Below, piece by piece: positions 1 to 9,527 of a stretch of DNA of 64,000 nucleotides. A program made the translations under genes and the position numbers. The DNA is taken from NCBI RefSeq assembly GCF_900625095.1, contig NZ_LR130760.1, positions 862,417-926,416 on the forward strand, given 5' to 3'. Numbering within the stretch: position 1 is the first letter of the stretch; each line of letters begins with the position of its first letter. Below the pieces are notes generated by a model that ran no database searches, had not been told where the DNA came from, and saw only the letters and a list, made by a program, of their open reading frames with translations. The DNA comes from Acinetobacter ihumii. GTDB lineage: Bacteria > Pseudomonadota > Gammaproteobacteria > Pseudomonadales > Moraxellaceae.

Positions 1-454
1 GGTGATCGATCGCGTCCATGGTAATCATTGCTGCGGAACGAATGATTTCATCATCAATTTGGCAAATTTCATAAATTGCAGCAATAAAGAATGCCTGACC
101 ATCTTTGCGGCGTACACACCAGCGTTGTGGTTTACCATCAATATATTTGGCTTCATAAAACTCTGTGACCGGAATAATGCCAAAGTTACATTTAATTGCA
201 GCTTCATAGAAACTGGAACGCTGTAAAAGAGTTTCATTACGTGCATTATAGGTTTTCTTGGCAGTCGATAAATCAGTCGCCCATTTCGGCACTAAACCAA
301 ACATTACTTCACGCCACTGCAACCCTTGTTCTGAGTTAAATAATAAAGGTAACTTATATGCAGGATAAACTTCATCCACATATTCAAATAGTATAGGCGG
401 CAAATTAAGTGCTTGGCATTGCTCTACAGTTAAAGGCTTAAAATTGGCACACAT
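1..454 (-). CDS. yedK: SOS response-associated peptidase YedK/HMCES (partial, C-terminus outside window)
   Basis: The minus-strand frame opens with ATG at 454 and runs off the left edge after about 151 codons. It begins Met-Cys-Ala-Asn; after removal of Met, the Cys2 of this family forms a thiazolidine DNA-protein crosslink with abasic sites in single-stranded DNA. Further SRAP-type features are the YNARNET segment near residue 70, whose Asn contributes to the active site, and the IPVTEFYE segment near residue 95 with a conserved Glu. The family is normally about 220 residues, so roughly the last third is missing. The active-site His lies in the unseen part. Identification rests on these motifs. 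Confidence 0.85.
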   Translation of the reverse strand, partial: MCANFKPLTVEQCQALNLPPILFEYVDEVYPAYKLPLLFNSEQGLQWREVMFGLVPKWATDLSTAKKTYNARNETLLQRSSFYEAAIKCNFGIIPVTEFYEAKYIDGKPQRWCVRRKDGQAFFIAAIYEICQIDDEIIRSAAMITMDAIDH

Positions 455-513
455 TGATTGAAAATTTCTTTCTGACCTTATATCTACATAATGCTGATTT
501 TTTATTTTTCAAT

Positions 514-540
514 AAAAAAGTCCCCACAGGGACTTTTTTA
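514..540 (-). terminator. Intrinsic terminator after glcB
   Basis: A stem AAAAAAGTCCC / GGGACTTTTTT with a CACA loop lies just downstream of the glcB stop codon. Read on the minus strand it ends in a run of U. The A/T tracts on both sides would let it work in both directions. Confidence 0.8.
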
Positions 541-556
541 TCATCAAGTGATCAGA

Positions 557-2722
557 TTAATCACCTGTATAACCTTTTAATTTTAAACGTGCAGCATGTA
601 GCAATGGCTCTGTATAACCAGAAGGTTGTTCAGCACCTTTAAAAATCAAGTCAGAAGCTGCTTTAAAAGCAATATCATTGACAAACTTAGGTGCCATCGG
701 CGTGTATTCTGGATCATTGGCATTTTGACCATCGACCACTTTCGCCATACGCTCAAGTACTTCTTCCACTTGTTCTTTAGTCACAATATCATGCCGTAAC
801 CAGTTTGCTACATGTTGTGAAGAAATACGTAATGTTGCACGGTCTTCCATCAAACCTACATCATTGATGTCTGGAACTTTAGAACAACCTACACCCAAAT
901 CAACCCAGCGAACGACATAGCCCAAAATACCTTGACAGTTATTTTCAAGCTCTTTGGTAATTTCTTCAGTAGTCCAGTCTGTGCTTTCAGCCAAAGGTGG
1001 AGTAAGCAAATCATCAAGTAGTAAAGCTTGTGTGTTTAATAACTCTTTTTGACGTTCAGATACATTACACTGATGATAATGAATCGCATGAATCACTGCG
1101 CCAGACGGTGATGGAACCCATGCACAGCTTGCACCCGCTTCTGGATGTTCAATTTTGGTTTTGTACATATCCAGCAACATATCTGGTTTTGGCCACATGC
1201 CTTTACCGATTTGTGCTTTGCCACGTAAACCTGTTTGTAAGCCAATCATAACATTACGGTTTTCATAAGCAGGGAACCATTTTTGGCCTTTGATTTCGCC
1301 TTTACGAACAAATGCACCGGCTTCCATAAAGGTATGGATTTCATCACCAGTACGGTCCATAAAGCCAGTATTAATAAAGATGGTACGATCTTTCGCTTCT
1401 GCAATACAATTTTTCAAATTGACAGAAGTGCGGCGTTCTTCGTCCATAATACCGACTTTGAGAGTTTTCGCAGGTAAACCAAGTGCTTGTTCTACGCGTT
1501 CAAATAGTTCAACTGTAAAGGCAACTTCTTCAGGACCATGCATTTTTGGCTTCACAATATACATAGAACCTTTACGTGAGTTCTTCAATGTATTTTCACC
1601 ACGAATATCTGGAATTGTGAGTAAAGGTGTCACCAAAGCATCCATAATGCCTTCGTAAATTTCTTTCCCATCCACTAAAATGGCAGGATTCGTCATTAAA
1701 TGACCGACATTACGAAGAAGCATAAGTGAACGACCATGTAAAGTTGTCGTACTACCAATCAGGTTTTTGACGACACGGTCTTCGCTTAATTTACGTGTAA
1801 CAGTTTTACCGTTTTTAGCGATTGATTCTTGAAGATCACCCTTCATCAAACCTAACCAGTTACGATAACCTTCGACTTTTTCTTCTGCATCAACAGCAGC
1901 GACAGAATCTTCCAAGTCCTGAATCGTAGTCACCGCAGCTTCAAGCACTAAATCTTTTACGCCAGCTGCATCTGTTTGACCAATCGGGCTGGTTGCGTCA
2001 ATTTCGATAATGACATGCAAGCCATTATTGAGTAACACCACTTCATTTGGTGCTGATTCTTCGCCATTAAATCCAACAAAAGCAGACTCTTGTTTAAGCT
2101 TGGTTTGTGAACCATCTTTTAAAGTCACAACTAAGGCTTTATTCTCAATGGCATATTGAGTTGCATCAGCATGTGAGCCTTGCGCTAATGGGAATGTTTG
2201 ATCGAGGAAGTTTTTAGCAAAAGCAATAACTTTTTCACCACGAACTGGATTATAACCTTTACCTTTCTCTGCACCATCCGTTTCTGGAATGACATCAAAA
2301 CCATATAGCGCGTCATACAAAGAACCCCAACGTGCATTGGCAGCATTTAGGCTATAACGTGCATTACGCACAGGTACAACCAATTGTGCACCAGCAAGCA
2401 ATGCAATTTCTTCGTCTACATTTTCCGTTGTAATCTGGAAATCTTCTACTTCTGGTAATAAGTAGCCAATTTCTGTAAGGAAAGCTTTGTAAGCTTCTAA
2501 TTCAAATTTGTTATTACGGTGCCACTCGTCAATTTTAGCCTGTAACTCATCACGCTTTGCTAAAAGCGCCGTGTTTTTAGGACTAAGATCAACAACGACT
2601 TGTTCAAAGTTCTTCCAGTAAGTGTCACTGTCTAAACCTGAAACGGGTAAAGCTTCATTTTCGATAAAGTCGTAAAGTTCTTTAGCAATCGCTAACTTGC
2701 CTTTTTGAATACGTGCCGTCAT
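557..2722 (-). CDS. glcB: Malate synthase G
   Basis: Condenses glyoxylate with acetyl-CoA to malate in the cytoplasm (glyoxylate shunt and glycolate use). The 721-residue length is that of isoform G, not the shorter isoform A (about 530). Conserved blocks are visible: [16 protein letters not shown] and [10 protein letters not shown] in the barrel, [15 protein letters not shown], and [13 protein letters not shown] with Asp near 627, the position of the catalytic base in this isoform. The gene stands alone, without glcDEF or isocitrate lyase beside it, and has its own terminator at 514-540. The ATG at 2722 gives the expected family N-terminus. Confidence 0.97.
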   Translation of the reverse strand: MTARIQKGKLAIAKELYDFIENEALPVSGLDSDTYWKNFEQVVVDLSPKNTALLAKRDELQAKIDEWHRNNKFELEAYKAFLTEIGYLLPEVEDFQITTENVDEEIALLAGAQLVVPVRNARYSLNAANARWGSLYDALYGFDVIPETDGAEKGKGYNPVRGEKVIAFAKNFLDQTFPLAQGSHADATQYAIENKALVVTLKDGSQTKLKQESAFVGFNGEESAPNEVVLLNNGLHVIIEIDATSPIGQTDAAGVKDLVLEAAVTTIQDLEDSVAAVDAEEKVEGYRNWLGLMKGDLQESIAKNGKTVTRKLSEDRVVKNLIGSTTTLHGRSLMLLRNVGHLMTNPAILVDGKEIYEGIMDALVTPLLTIPDIRGENTLKNSRKGSMYIVKPKMHGPEEVAFTVELFERVEQALGLPAKTLKVGIMDEERRTSVNLKNCIAEAKDRTIFINTGFMDRTGDEIHTFMEAGAFVRKGEIKGQKWFPAYENRNVMIGLQTGLRGKAQIGKGMWPKPDMLLDMYKTKIEHPEAGASCAWVPSPSGAVIHAIHYHQCNVSERQKELLNTQALLLDDLLTPPLAESTDWTTEEITKELENNCQGILGYVVRWVDLGVGCSKVPDINDVGLMEDRATLRISSQHVANWLRHDIVTKEQVEEVLERMAKVVDGQNANDPEYTPMAPKFVNDIAFKAASDLIFKGAEQPSGYTEPLLHAARLKLKGYTGD

Positions 2723-3057
2723 TGTCTTTCCTGATGTTGCTACTTTTTATAACAAGAGTTTCAAGTATACCGATTTATACTTTGCTGAATAGTAATATCA
2801 CGCTGCTAAATAACAAGCATTTCTAAAACAAACAATCTTGTTTTGGTCTTGTAGGCATGCGGGAGTTTCATTTCAGCAATTTGAATACCCAATTACAGTG
2901 TATAAAATTTTAAAAATGTCGAAATTAGACTTAAGTTCAGGTCAGTCTATTCGACTCCTTTTCATAATGAACCATAGTTATAACAAAAAAATATGGCATT
3001 GAAAGCATAGGCTCAAAGAAATTTGTACATTCTTTTATCAATACGTTAATACAAAGA
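2723..3057. other. Intergenic region upstream of glcB
   Basis: About 335 AT-rich bases between the glcB start and the zapE terminator. It must hold the glcB promoter. I see no convincing small gene, RNA or long inverted repeat, and no promoter boxes clear enough to call. Confidence 0.6.
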
Positions 3058-3082
3058 AAAGGCGTTCAATCTGAACGCCTTT
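3058..3082 (-). terminator. Intrinsic terminator after zapE
   Basis: A perfect 8-bp stem GGCGTTCA / TGAACGCC (3061-3068 and 3072-3079) with an ATC loop is flanked by A and T tracts. It sits five bases past the zapE stop codon. Confidence 0.85.
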
Positions 3083-3086
3083 GGGA

Positions 3087-4232
3087 TTAGTTATTTTCTG
3101 CGGTTTGATGAATTTGCCGATGTTCAGAATGTAGATATTCATCTGACTGCATTTCAAGCAAACGTGAACGTGTCCGTTCAATTTCAAAGGCTAACTTTTC
3201 ACCCTGATACAAATCAATGATGGAATCCTGAGAAGTCAGAAGCAATTTGACGCCTCGGTCATAAAATTCATCGACCAGATAAATAAAACGACGTACACCT
3301 TCAGACAGGCTGTCAGTGAGGTGCGGTACATTACTCACCAAAACGGTGTTATAAAGATTTGCAATTTCAATAAAATCCGCAGGACTACGCGGTTTAAAAC
3401 ACAATTCTGAAAATTCACACCAAAGTACGTCTTCGGTATGTCCTAATGTGTCTACAACACGGTTGTTAATCGTAATAGGTTCGTCAGAATAACTTTGTGT
3501 CTGGGTTAATGCTTTAAAGCGTTGCGCCATCCAGATTTTTGCATCATGAGTCAGGGGATATTTAAACAGTTGCGCTTGCTTGAGCACACGTAAACGATAA
3601 TCCACTCCTGCATCGACATTGAGTACCACACAATTCTTTTTCACTTGTTCAATCGCAGGCAAAAAACGATCGCGGTGAATCCCGTTTTTATATAAACCAT
3701 CGGGTGCAATATTCGAAGTTGCTATTAAGGTAATGCCACGTGCAAACAACTTCTGGAATAAATCACTTAAAATCATGGCATCCGTAACGTTGGATACAAA
3801 AAATTCATCAAAACAAATGACGACAGCATCTTTATAAATTTGATCAGCAACTAAATCCAACGGGTTACGTTGACCAGATAAGCGATTTAGCTCACGATGC
3901 ACATGCTGCATAAAATGATGAAAATGCATTCGAGTTTTGCGACGAAATGGAACAGATTCATAAAATTGATCCATTAACCATGTTTTACCACGCCCTACGC
4001 CACCCCACATGTACACACCACGTGGCGCAGTTTGACGACGAAAACGACGAAATGCTTTTTTAGAGGCTTTGTAACGACTGATGAGATCCTGCCAAACTCG
4101 TTCTAGCTCATGTACAGCCTGTGCCTGTGCGTCATCAGGCATAAATTGGCCTGAAGATAATGCTTGTGCATAACGCTCTGCTGGAGATAAGGGAGTAAAC
4201 GCTGTACCATGATGAGAATGAATGTTTGCCAT
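3087..4232 (-). CDS. zapE: Cell division ATPase ZapE (AFG1-like)
   Basis: An AFG1/ZapE family P-loop ATPase that in E. coli acts at the Z-ring late in division and under stress. Walker A GGVGRGKT is at residues 77-84 and Walker B VICFDE at 138-143; an Arg-rich segment RRFRRQTAPRG precedes the P-loop. The 381 residues match the family (about 370-380). The gene is monocistronic with a terminator directly after the stop. It lies 87 bp downstream of the AraC-type gene on the same strand with no shared function evident. Confidence 0.93.
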   Translation of the reverse strand: MANIHSHHGTAFTPLSPAERYAQALSSGQFMPDDAQAQAVHELERVWQDLISRYKASKKAFRRFRRQTAPRGVYMWGGVGRGKTWLMDQFYESVPFRRKTRMHFHHFMQHVHRELNRLSGQRNPLDLVADQIYKDAVVICFDEFFVSNVTDAMILSDLFQKLFARGITLIATSNIAPDGLYKNGIHRDRFLPAIEQVKKNCVVLNVDAGVDYRLRVLKQAQLFKYPLTHDAKIWMAQRFKALTQTQSYSDEPITINNRVVDTLGHTEDVLWCEFSELCFKPRSPADFIEIANLYNTVLVSNVPHLTDSLSEGVRRFIYLVDEFYDRGVKLLLTSQDSIIDLYQGEKLAFEIERTRSRLLEMQSDEYLHSEHRQIHQTAENN

Positions 4233-4319
4233 GTCGTTTATATGCTTTCAGTATTTGTAAGGAAAAGTATATCGAAGATTCGACGAGTGAAAATAAAACT
4301 TTGGACGATAACATTGACG

Positions 4320-5333
4320 CTATTTTCCATACTGTCTTGGACTCTGTCCAAACCAGCGCTTAAATGCATGATTAAATGCAGCAGGCTCGGAATAACCCAG
4401 TAATTCTGCAATCATTTCGATTGAATATTCCTTGTATTCCATAAGCTTTAAGGCCTTATTTTTGATTAACTGCTCACGAATTTGTTTATAACTCGTATTC
4501 AGTTGTTGCAATTGATGTCTTAATGTCCGTTCAGGAATATGTAATGCAATTGCAGTTTCCGCCATTGTAGGGATGACGCCCTGCTGTAGTTCAAGATAAT
4601 TATGCACCCGTTGTACCAGATCAGCTTGCTGCGCTTGTTCATCATTTAAACGTTTGATTTCATCCAGACATTTTGCTTCATATACGCGATGCGTAATAAT
4701 ATCCACAGATGGGATTTTTACATCTAAAACCGTTTCATTCAAACTAAAAACGGCGTGATCTGCATTAAAATGCAAATTATTGCCATAATAATGTCGATAC
4801 TGCGCTAGCATATTTAAATTTTGCGGTTGCGGGAATGGCAAATCCACTCGAATTTCAGGCGCATCCAGTCCCATCATTCTATAAATATCTAAAATAAATT
4901 TATAGGTTCCAGATATTTCACATTGTGCTCTCAATAATCCCATTTCTGTATTTAAATCAACGGGAGAATAGATTAATGATGCACTATGATGCCCTTCAAT
5001 CAGGCTCAACTGACCAAATAAATGAGTAAGACTTTGGTATTGAATCCCTTTATCAATGGCATGACGAATCGTATCCGCAGTGACCAATAACATCAACAAA
5101 GGACCATAACCAGCAAGCGCGTAATGTTGTCCAATATAGAGCCCATGCTCAGAAGGCACATCCTGACTGATAATCTGTTGAATATCCCATTCCAGACTAT
5201 CATGGATGATAGAGTGTGGATTGAGTGCATCTACCTTGATACCAATATTGGCAAGCCGTGTATCGACATCAATGCCAGAATTACGCATTCCTTGTATTAA
5301 GTACATGAGTCCAAGGATAGATCGCTTCATCAT
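4320..5333 (-). CDS. AraC-family transcriptional regulator
   Basis: A 337-residue regulator with an N-terminal arabinose-binding-like domain (about residues 15-200) and a C-terminal double helix-turn-helix of about 100 residues, ending in the signature IAELLGYSEPAAFNHAFKRW. This architecture is typical of regulators of catabolic and monooxygenase genes. It is divergent from the flavin monooxygenase at 5486, with a 152-bp shared intergenic region, which suggests it controls that gene; that is inference. The start is MMK, either of two adjacent ATGs. Confidence 0.9.
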   Translation of the reverse strand: MMKRSILGLMYLIQGMRNSGIDVDTRLANIGIKVDALNPHSIIHDSLEWDIQQIISQDVPSEHGLYIGQHYALAGYGPLLMLLVTADTIRHAIDKGIQYQSLTHLFGQLSLIEGHHSASLIYSPVDLNTEMGLLRAQCEISGTYKFILDIYRMMGLDAPEIRVDLPFPQPQNLNMLAQYRHYYGNNLHFNADHAVFSLNETVLDVKIPSVDIITHRVYEAKCLDEIKRLNDEQAQQADLVQRVHNYLELQQGVIPTMAETAIALHIPERTLRHQLQQLNTSYKQIREQLIKNKALKLMEYKEYSIEMIAELLGYSEPAAFNHAFKRWFGQSPRQYGK

Positions 5334-5485
5334 CCAACCTGTTTTGTAATGACTCAGATGTTGTACTATAAACCCTCTATAAAATTAATTGCCGAATCTA
5401 TCAATTTTTCTGTCGTCGTAATCATGTTGTTTTATTTTCAAATTCATTAAGCTTATGAGCATGATTTAATCGCGGGATAAATGTC

Positions 5486-7006
5486 ATGCAAGTTTCAACC
5501 GTAAATACGATTCAAAAAACAAAAGTTGCAATTATTGGTGCTGGTTTTGGTGGGCTTGCAATGGCGATCCGCCTGTTACAAAAGAATATTCAAGATTTTG
5601 TAATTTTGGAAAAAGCACAGGATGTCGGTGGTACATGGCGTGAGAATCAATATCCGGGAGCGGCTTGCGATGTACAATCGCATATGTATTCTCTTTCATT
5701 TGCGCCAAAAACGGACTGGTCGAAGCGTTATGCAGAAGCAAGCGAAATATATTCATACATTCAGCAAGTCACAGAACAATTTCAACTGAGACAATATTGC
5801 AAGTTTGAACATGAAGTTACACGCGCAGAGTATGATGAACAACGTTTTCTCTGGACACTTTCATTTAAAGATCATGCTCCACTTGAAGCACAATTTGTCA
5901 TTTTTGCGTCTGGACCTTTGCACGTTCCACAAATTCCACATATTCAGGGTATTGAAAATTTTAAGGGTAAAGTCTTTCATTCATCAGAATGGGATCATCA
6001 ATACGATCTAACTGACAAAACCGTCGCTTCAATTGGAACAGGCGGCAGTGCCATTCAATATATTCCTGAAATTGCCAAACACGTAAAGCAGCTCTATGTA
6101 TTTCAACGCACCGCTGCATGGGTCATTCCGCGTGATGAACGTAAATATTCAGATTTGAGTAAATTTCTGTTTAAGCAATCCAATGTTTACCGTCAGTTGC
6201 ATCGTGCCCGTTTATACTGGAGTAATGAGTCGCGCGTGGTGCCGATCGTACAACCTCAAATTATGAAAATTGGACAAAAGCTTGCCGAAGCATTTATCCG
6301 TTTTCAGGTCAAAGATAAAAAAATTGCGCAAAAACTGATCCCAGATTATGTCATGGGCTGTAAACGTATTCTGATTTCGAATAAATATTTTCCAACCTTT
6401 AATCGTAAAAATGTTGAGTTAGTCACGGATCATATTCAGCATTTAACTGAAAATAGTATTGTCACGAAAGATGGCAAAAAAAGAAAAATTGACTGTTTAA
6501 TCTATGGGACCGGATTTATTACTGACCCACGTATTTATATGAAACATTTTGACTGTATTGGTGTAAATAAACAGGAACTCAAGCAAGTCTGGAAGAATGT
6601 GCCTGAAAGTTATTATGGTATTAGCACCAAAGGCTTTCCAAACTTATTTCAATTGGTCGGTCCCAATACAGCACTTGGACACAATTCGATTATTTTTATG
6701 ATCGAATCACAAGTGAATTATATTCTTCAATTGATTGAATTAGTTGATAAAACTAAAACGCTTGCAACCGAGGTCAAGGCAGACATTCAGGATCAATTTA
6801 ATAACAAGATTCAAAAACAACTCAAAGGCACCGTTTGGCAGTCAGGTGGATGTGTCAGTTGGTATCAAACTGCCGATGGTAAAAACTTTTCTTTATGGCC
6901 AACCTATACATGGAAATATTGGTTAGAGACACGTAAAGTCGATGCATCTGATTATGTTTTTCTTGGTGAAAATAGATCAAAAGGTAAAAAATCAGTTGCT
7001 GCATAA
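5486..7006 (+). CDS. Flavin-containing monooxygenase, Baeyer-Villiger type
   Basis: A 506-residue FAD/NADPH monooxygenase. The FAD Rossmann motif GAGFGG is at residues 18-23 and is followed by the BVMO segment GGTWRENQYPGAACDV. The fingerprint FxGxxxHxxxWD is at 159-170 and the NADPH motif GTGGSA at 184-189. Enzymes of this class convert ketones to esters or lactones or oxygenate N and S atoms; the substrate cannot be read from sequence. The divergent AraC regulator suggests inducible expression. It is followed at 48 bp by a lysO-type exporter, with a hairpin between them. Confidence 0.9.
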   Translation: MQVSTVNTIQKTKVAIIGAGFGGLAMAIRLLQKNIQDFVILEKAQDVGGTWRENQYPGAACDVQSHMYSLSFAPKTDWSKRYAEASEIYSYIQQVTEQFQLRQYCKFEHEVTRAEYDEQRFLWTLSFKDHAPLEAQFVIFASGPLHVPQIPHIQGIENFKGKVFHSSEWDHQYDLTDKTVASIGTGGSAIQYIPEIAKHVKQLYVFQRTAAWVIPRDERKYSDLSKFLFKQSNVYRQLHRARLYWSNESRVVPIVQPQIMKIGQKLAEAFIRFQVKDKKIAQKLIPDYVMGCKRILISNKYFPTFNRKNVELVTDHIQHLTENSIVTKDGKKRKIDCLIYGTGFITDPRIYMKHFDCIGVNKQELKQVWKNVPESYYGISTKGFPNLFQLVGPNTALGHNSIIFMIESQVNYILQLIELVDKTKTLATEVKADIQDQFNNKIQKQLKGTVWQSGGCVSWYQTADGKNFSLWPTYTWKYWLETRKVDASDYVFLGENRSKGKKSVAA

Positions 7007-7020
7007 TTTTTTCTAATCAT

Positions 7021-7053
7021 AATAAGTGGGTTGCGCGCAATCTACTTATTTTT
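7021..7053 (+). terminator. Hairpin with T-run abutting the lysO start codon
   Basis: Outer arms AATAAGT and ACTTATT pair perfectly. The inner segment around TTGCGCGCAA extends the stem, partly through G-U pairs. The hairpin ends in a T-run that reaches the base before the lysO ATG at 7054. It looks like the terminator of the monooxygenase gene, yet it occupies the place where the lysO ribosome-binding site should be. Confidence 0.65.
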
Positions 7054-7962
7054 ATGCAATCTTTTATTCTTATATTTCAAATTTTTGTTGCGATCGGCTC
7101 AGGCTATTTTATTGCACCTCGATTAAATCTTAGGTTAAAACAATTCGTATTTAAAACACTGCCCTACTTTTCATACCTTCTATTAATCAGTGTTGCATTT
7201 GAATTTACACAGGCATTAACGCATCTTGAACACCCTGAACGGATTTTGCCTACCGCAGTTTTAATTGCCTTCTCAACATCTGTGTCATCCTTTTTTGTCT
7301 GTCTGATTGCTTATAAATATTTAGATAAAGACAGCATTCAAGGTAAAATCTCACTACATTTATTTATGAATGCACTTAAAAATATTAGTTATGCCTTTCT
7401 TGCACTTGGTTTAGGTAGTGCAATAGGTTTTATAGTTCATGGTTTGGATGTCGCTGTTCGCTTTAACAGTTGGTACTTGCTGTTAATCTTTATTTGTTTT
7501 ATTGGAATCGAACTCGCATTTACTCCTTTTGACCGCTCATGGCTAAGCTGGAAGATTTTAGTCGTACCTGTTGCCGCTATCATTGGTTCACTCTTGGCCG
7601 CCTTGATTTGCTATGTCGTATTACAGGGTTATACCTTAAATGAAGTGATTGCACTTTCTCAAGGTTATGGCTGGTATTCCATGTCAGGAATCTTATTTAC
7701 TAAATTACATTCAACAGAACTCGGTGGAATTGCCTTATTAACTGATCTATTTAGAGAAATTTTTGCGATTCTTTTAATGTACTGTCTCGGCTGGCGTTTT
7801 CCACGCTCCGCTATATCCAGTGCGGGCGCCACGTCCATGGATGTAACTTTAGCAATGGTAAAGCAATCATGTGGCACACATTATGTGCCACATGCCATGA
7901 TGAGCGGTATTATATTAAGCTTGCTTGCACCTTTACTCATCAGTTTTTTCTTAATGATTTAA
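7054..7962 (+). CDS. lysO: LysO family lysine exporter
   Basis: An integral membrane protein of 302 residues with about eight hydrophobic segments. The C-terminal half matches the LysO (YbjE, DUF340) family: [14 protein letters not shown], then a [12 protein letters not shown] segment, then [13 protein letters not shown], in the order and spacing of the E. coli lysine exporter. E. coli LysO exports L-lysine and thialysine; the exact substrate here is inferred. There is no Shine-Dalgarno sequence because a hairpin ends at the ATG. The 3' end overlaps the convergent pyrF by 4 bp. Confidence 0.82.
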   Translation: MQSFILIFQIFVAIGSGYFIAPRLNLRLKQFVFKTLPYFSYLLLISVAFEFTQALTHLEHPERILPTAVLIAFSTSVSSFFVCLIAYKYLDKDSIQGKISLHLFMNALKNISYAFLALGLGSAIGFIVHGLDVAVRFNSWYLLLIFICFIGIELAFTPFDRSWLSWKILVVPVAAIIGSLLAALICYVVLQGYTLNEVIALSQGYGWYSMSGILFTKLHSTELGGIALLTDLFREIFAILLMYCLGWRFPRSAISSAGATSMDVTLAMVKQSCGTHYVPHAMMSGIILSLLAPLLISFFLMI

Positions 7963-8642
7963 GTCAATGATGCCAAAATACTTTTTAACATTTCATTTGG
8001 ATTTTCTGCTTTGGTAATGGGACGACCAATCACCAAATGCGTTGCACCATCGAGCATCGCTTGCTTAGGCGTGACAATCCGTTTCTGATCATCCGCGCTT
8101 GAACCTTCAGGACGAATACCCGGCGTCACTAAAGAAAATTCTGAACCAATCAGCTCACGCAACATTTTCGCTTCTTGCGCAGAACACACTACACCATCTA
8201 AACCACTGTCTTTGGTGAGCTGTGCCAAACGTTTCACTTGCTCAAAAGGCTCAATGTCCAATCCAATATCACGTAAATCCTCACGTTCCATCGAAGTTAG
8301 CACGGTTACAGCGATGAGTTGTGTTTGATAGTTTCCAGCTTTTAGACGTTCTACACAGGTTTCCATCATTTTACGTCCACCTGAAGCGTGAACATTGACC
8401 ATCCATACACCTAAATCCGCTGCGGCACAAACTGCTTGCGCAGTAGTATTTGGGATATCGTGAAATTTAAGATCTAAAAACAATTCAAAACCACGATCCT
8501 GCAAGATTCGTACAGTTTGAGGTCCATCGTGAGTAAAAAGCTCTTTGCCCACTTTTACACGACAAAGTGATGGATCAAGTTGATCCACTATTGCGAGCGC
8601 GTCATTTTGGCTTTTAGCATCCAAGGCAACAATGATACTCAA
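7959..8642 (-). CDS. pyrF: Orotidine 5'-phosphate decarboxylase
   Basis: Last step of UMP synthesis (OMP to UMP plus CO2). The catalytic signature [10 protein letters not shown] is at residues 57-66 with the Asp-Lys-Asp triad visible, and the phosphate-binding TPGIRPEG segment lies toward the C-terminus. The length of 227 is normal. The start is a TTG codon (8640-8642), supported by the family N-terminus [10 protein letters not shown]. It follows lapA, but a terminator-like hairpin lies between the two. Confidence 0.97.
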   Translation of the reverse strand: MSIIVALDAKSQNDALAIVDQLDPSLCRVKVGKELFTHDGPQTVRILQDRGFELFLDLKFHDIPNTTAQAVCAAADLGVWMVNVHASGGRKMMETCVERLKAGNYQTQLIAVTVLTSMEREDLRDIGLDIEPFEQVKRLAQLTKDSGLDGVVCSAQEAKMLRELIGSEFSLVTPGIRPEGSSADDQKRIVTPKQAMLDGATHLVIGRPITKAENPNEMLKSILASLT

Positions 8643-8660
8643 GAGACTTTTCTTCCAGTA

Positions 8661-8690
8661 AAAATAAAGCCCATATTATAATGGGCTTTT
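8661..8690 (-). terminator. Intrinsic terminator overlapping the lapA stop codon
   Basis: The stem AAAGCCCAT / ATGGGCTTT (8666-8674 and 8681-8689) is followed on the minus strand by a U-rich tract. The lapA TAA (8676-8678) is inside the loop, so ribosomes finishing lapA would cover the hairpin. Confidence 0.7.
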
Positions 8691-9041
8691 ATTCTCAGTG
8701 TTAGTATTAACATCTAATACTGTCTTTTCATGCTTCGCACTTGCAGCCACTTGAGCCGCTGCCACTTGCGCCATTTGAATTTGTTCCTTACGCAAGTGTT
8801 CAATATCTTTGCGTAAACGCTTAATTTCCCAACCCTTTTGAATGACTTTAAATACCAGCACTCCCAAGAGAAGTCCAATCACGATACCTAAAGCTAATGT
8901 AATTAAAAGCAATAAACCTAAACGCATTGCAGGGATTTGAGTAAATAACAGATCTACCGAAAGTTCTGTACTATTTTGCAAAACCAATGCAAGCGAATAA
9001 CCAAACAAAACAACGAGTAATGCGATAAGAATAATACGCAT
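8676..9041 (-). CDS. lapA: LapA family (DUF1049) inner-membrane protein
   Basis: A 121-residue protein with two transmembrane helices (about residues 1-20 and 40-65). A charged, coiled-coil-like stretch KRLRKDIEHLRKEQIQM and an Ala-rich tail follow. In E. coli LapA works with LapB in lipopolysaccharide assembly and LpxC control and also lies directly before pyrF. Here lapB is not adjacent. The gene lies between ihfB and pyrF, 23 bp after ihfB, suggesting co-transcription with ihfB. Confidence 0.85.
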   Translation of the reverse strand: MRIILIALLVVLFGYSLALVLQNSTELSVDLLFTQIPAMRLGLLLLITLALGIVIGLLLGVLVFKVIQKGWEIKRLRKDIEHLRKEQIQMAQVAAAQVAASAKHEKTVLDVNTNTENKSPL

Positions 9042-9064
9042 GGCAACCTCATTTTTCTTAATTT

Positions 9065-9370
9065 TTATTTTGCAACAACTTCGTTTACCGCATCGCGAAG
9101 TGCTTTACCAGGTTTAAAATGTGGAACTGCCTTCGCTGCAACCTCTACAGATCGTCCAGTCTTAGGATTACGTCCAACTCGCGGATCACGATGATGCAAG
9201 GCAAAACTACCAAATCCACGAATTTCAATTCGATTATCTGTAGATAATGCTTCAATCATTTGATCGATCATAATTCTTACAGCTTCTTCGACCAAGGGTT
9301 CTGCCAAGTGAGGATTTTTTAAAGCAATACGCTCAATTAAGTCAGATTTATTAAGTGCTTCAGTCGTCAT
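9065..9370 (-). CDS. ihfB: Integration host factor subunit beta
   Basis: A 101-residue DNA-bending protein of the HU/IHF family, partner of IhfA. The signature [22 protein letters not shown] with the DNA-intercalating Pro of the beta arm is at about residues 50-72. The order rpsA-ihfB is conserved across gammaproteobacteria. A terminator separates it from rpsA, so it probably has its own promoter in the 157-bp gap. Confidence 0.97.
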   Translation of the reverse strand: MTTEALNKSDLIERIALKNPHLAEPLVEEAVRIMIDQMIEALSTDNRIEIRGFGSFALHHRDPRVGRNPKTGRSVEVAAKAVPHFKPGKALRDAVNEVVAK

Positions 9371-9429
9371 TGATGACCTCTTTATTTCTTGCTCGTTTTC
9401 AATGACTTTTATAATAACCTGTTTAAATA

Positions 9430-9470
9430 CAAAACGGTAGCGCAGTACACTAATACTACGCTACCGTTTA
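9430..9470 (-). terminator. Terminator after rpsA
   Basis: The stem AAACGGTAGCG / CGCTACCGTTT (9432-9442 and 9459-9469) can be extended inside by AGTA/TACT. On the minus strand it is followed by a T-rich tract. Confidence 0.7.
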
Positions 9471-9527
9471 CAGTAATCGTATAAAAAATACTAATTAGTT
9501 ACACTAAAAGTAGTCTTTTTTCCGATC

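Noticed and set aside
1..246. Short open frames on both strands at the left edge
   Set aside because: They overlap the partial YedK/SRAP gene in other frames and have no coding features.
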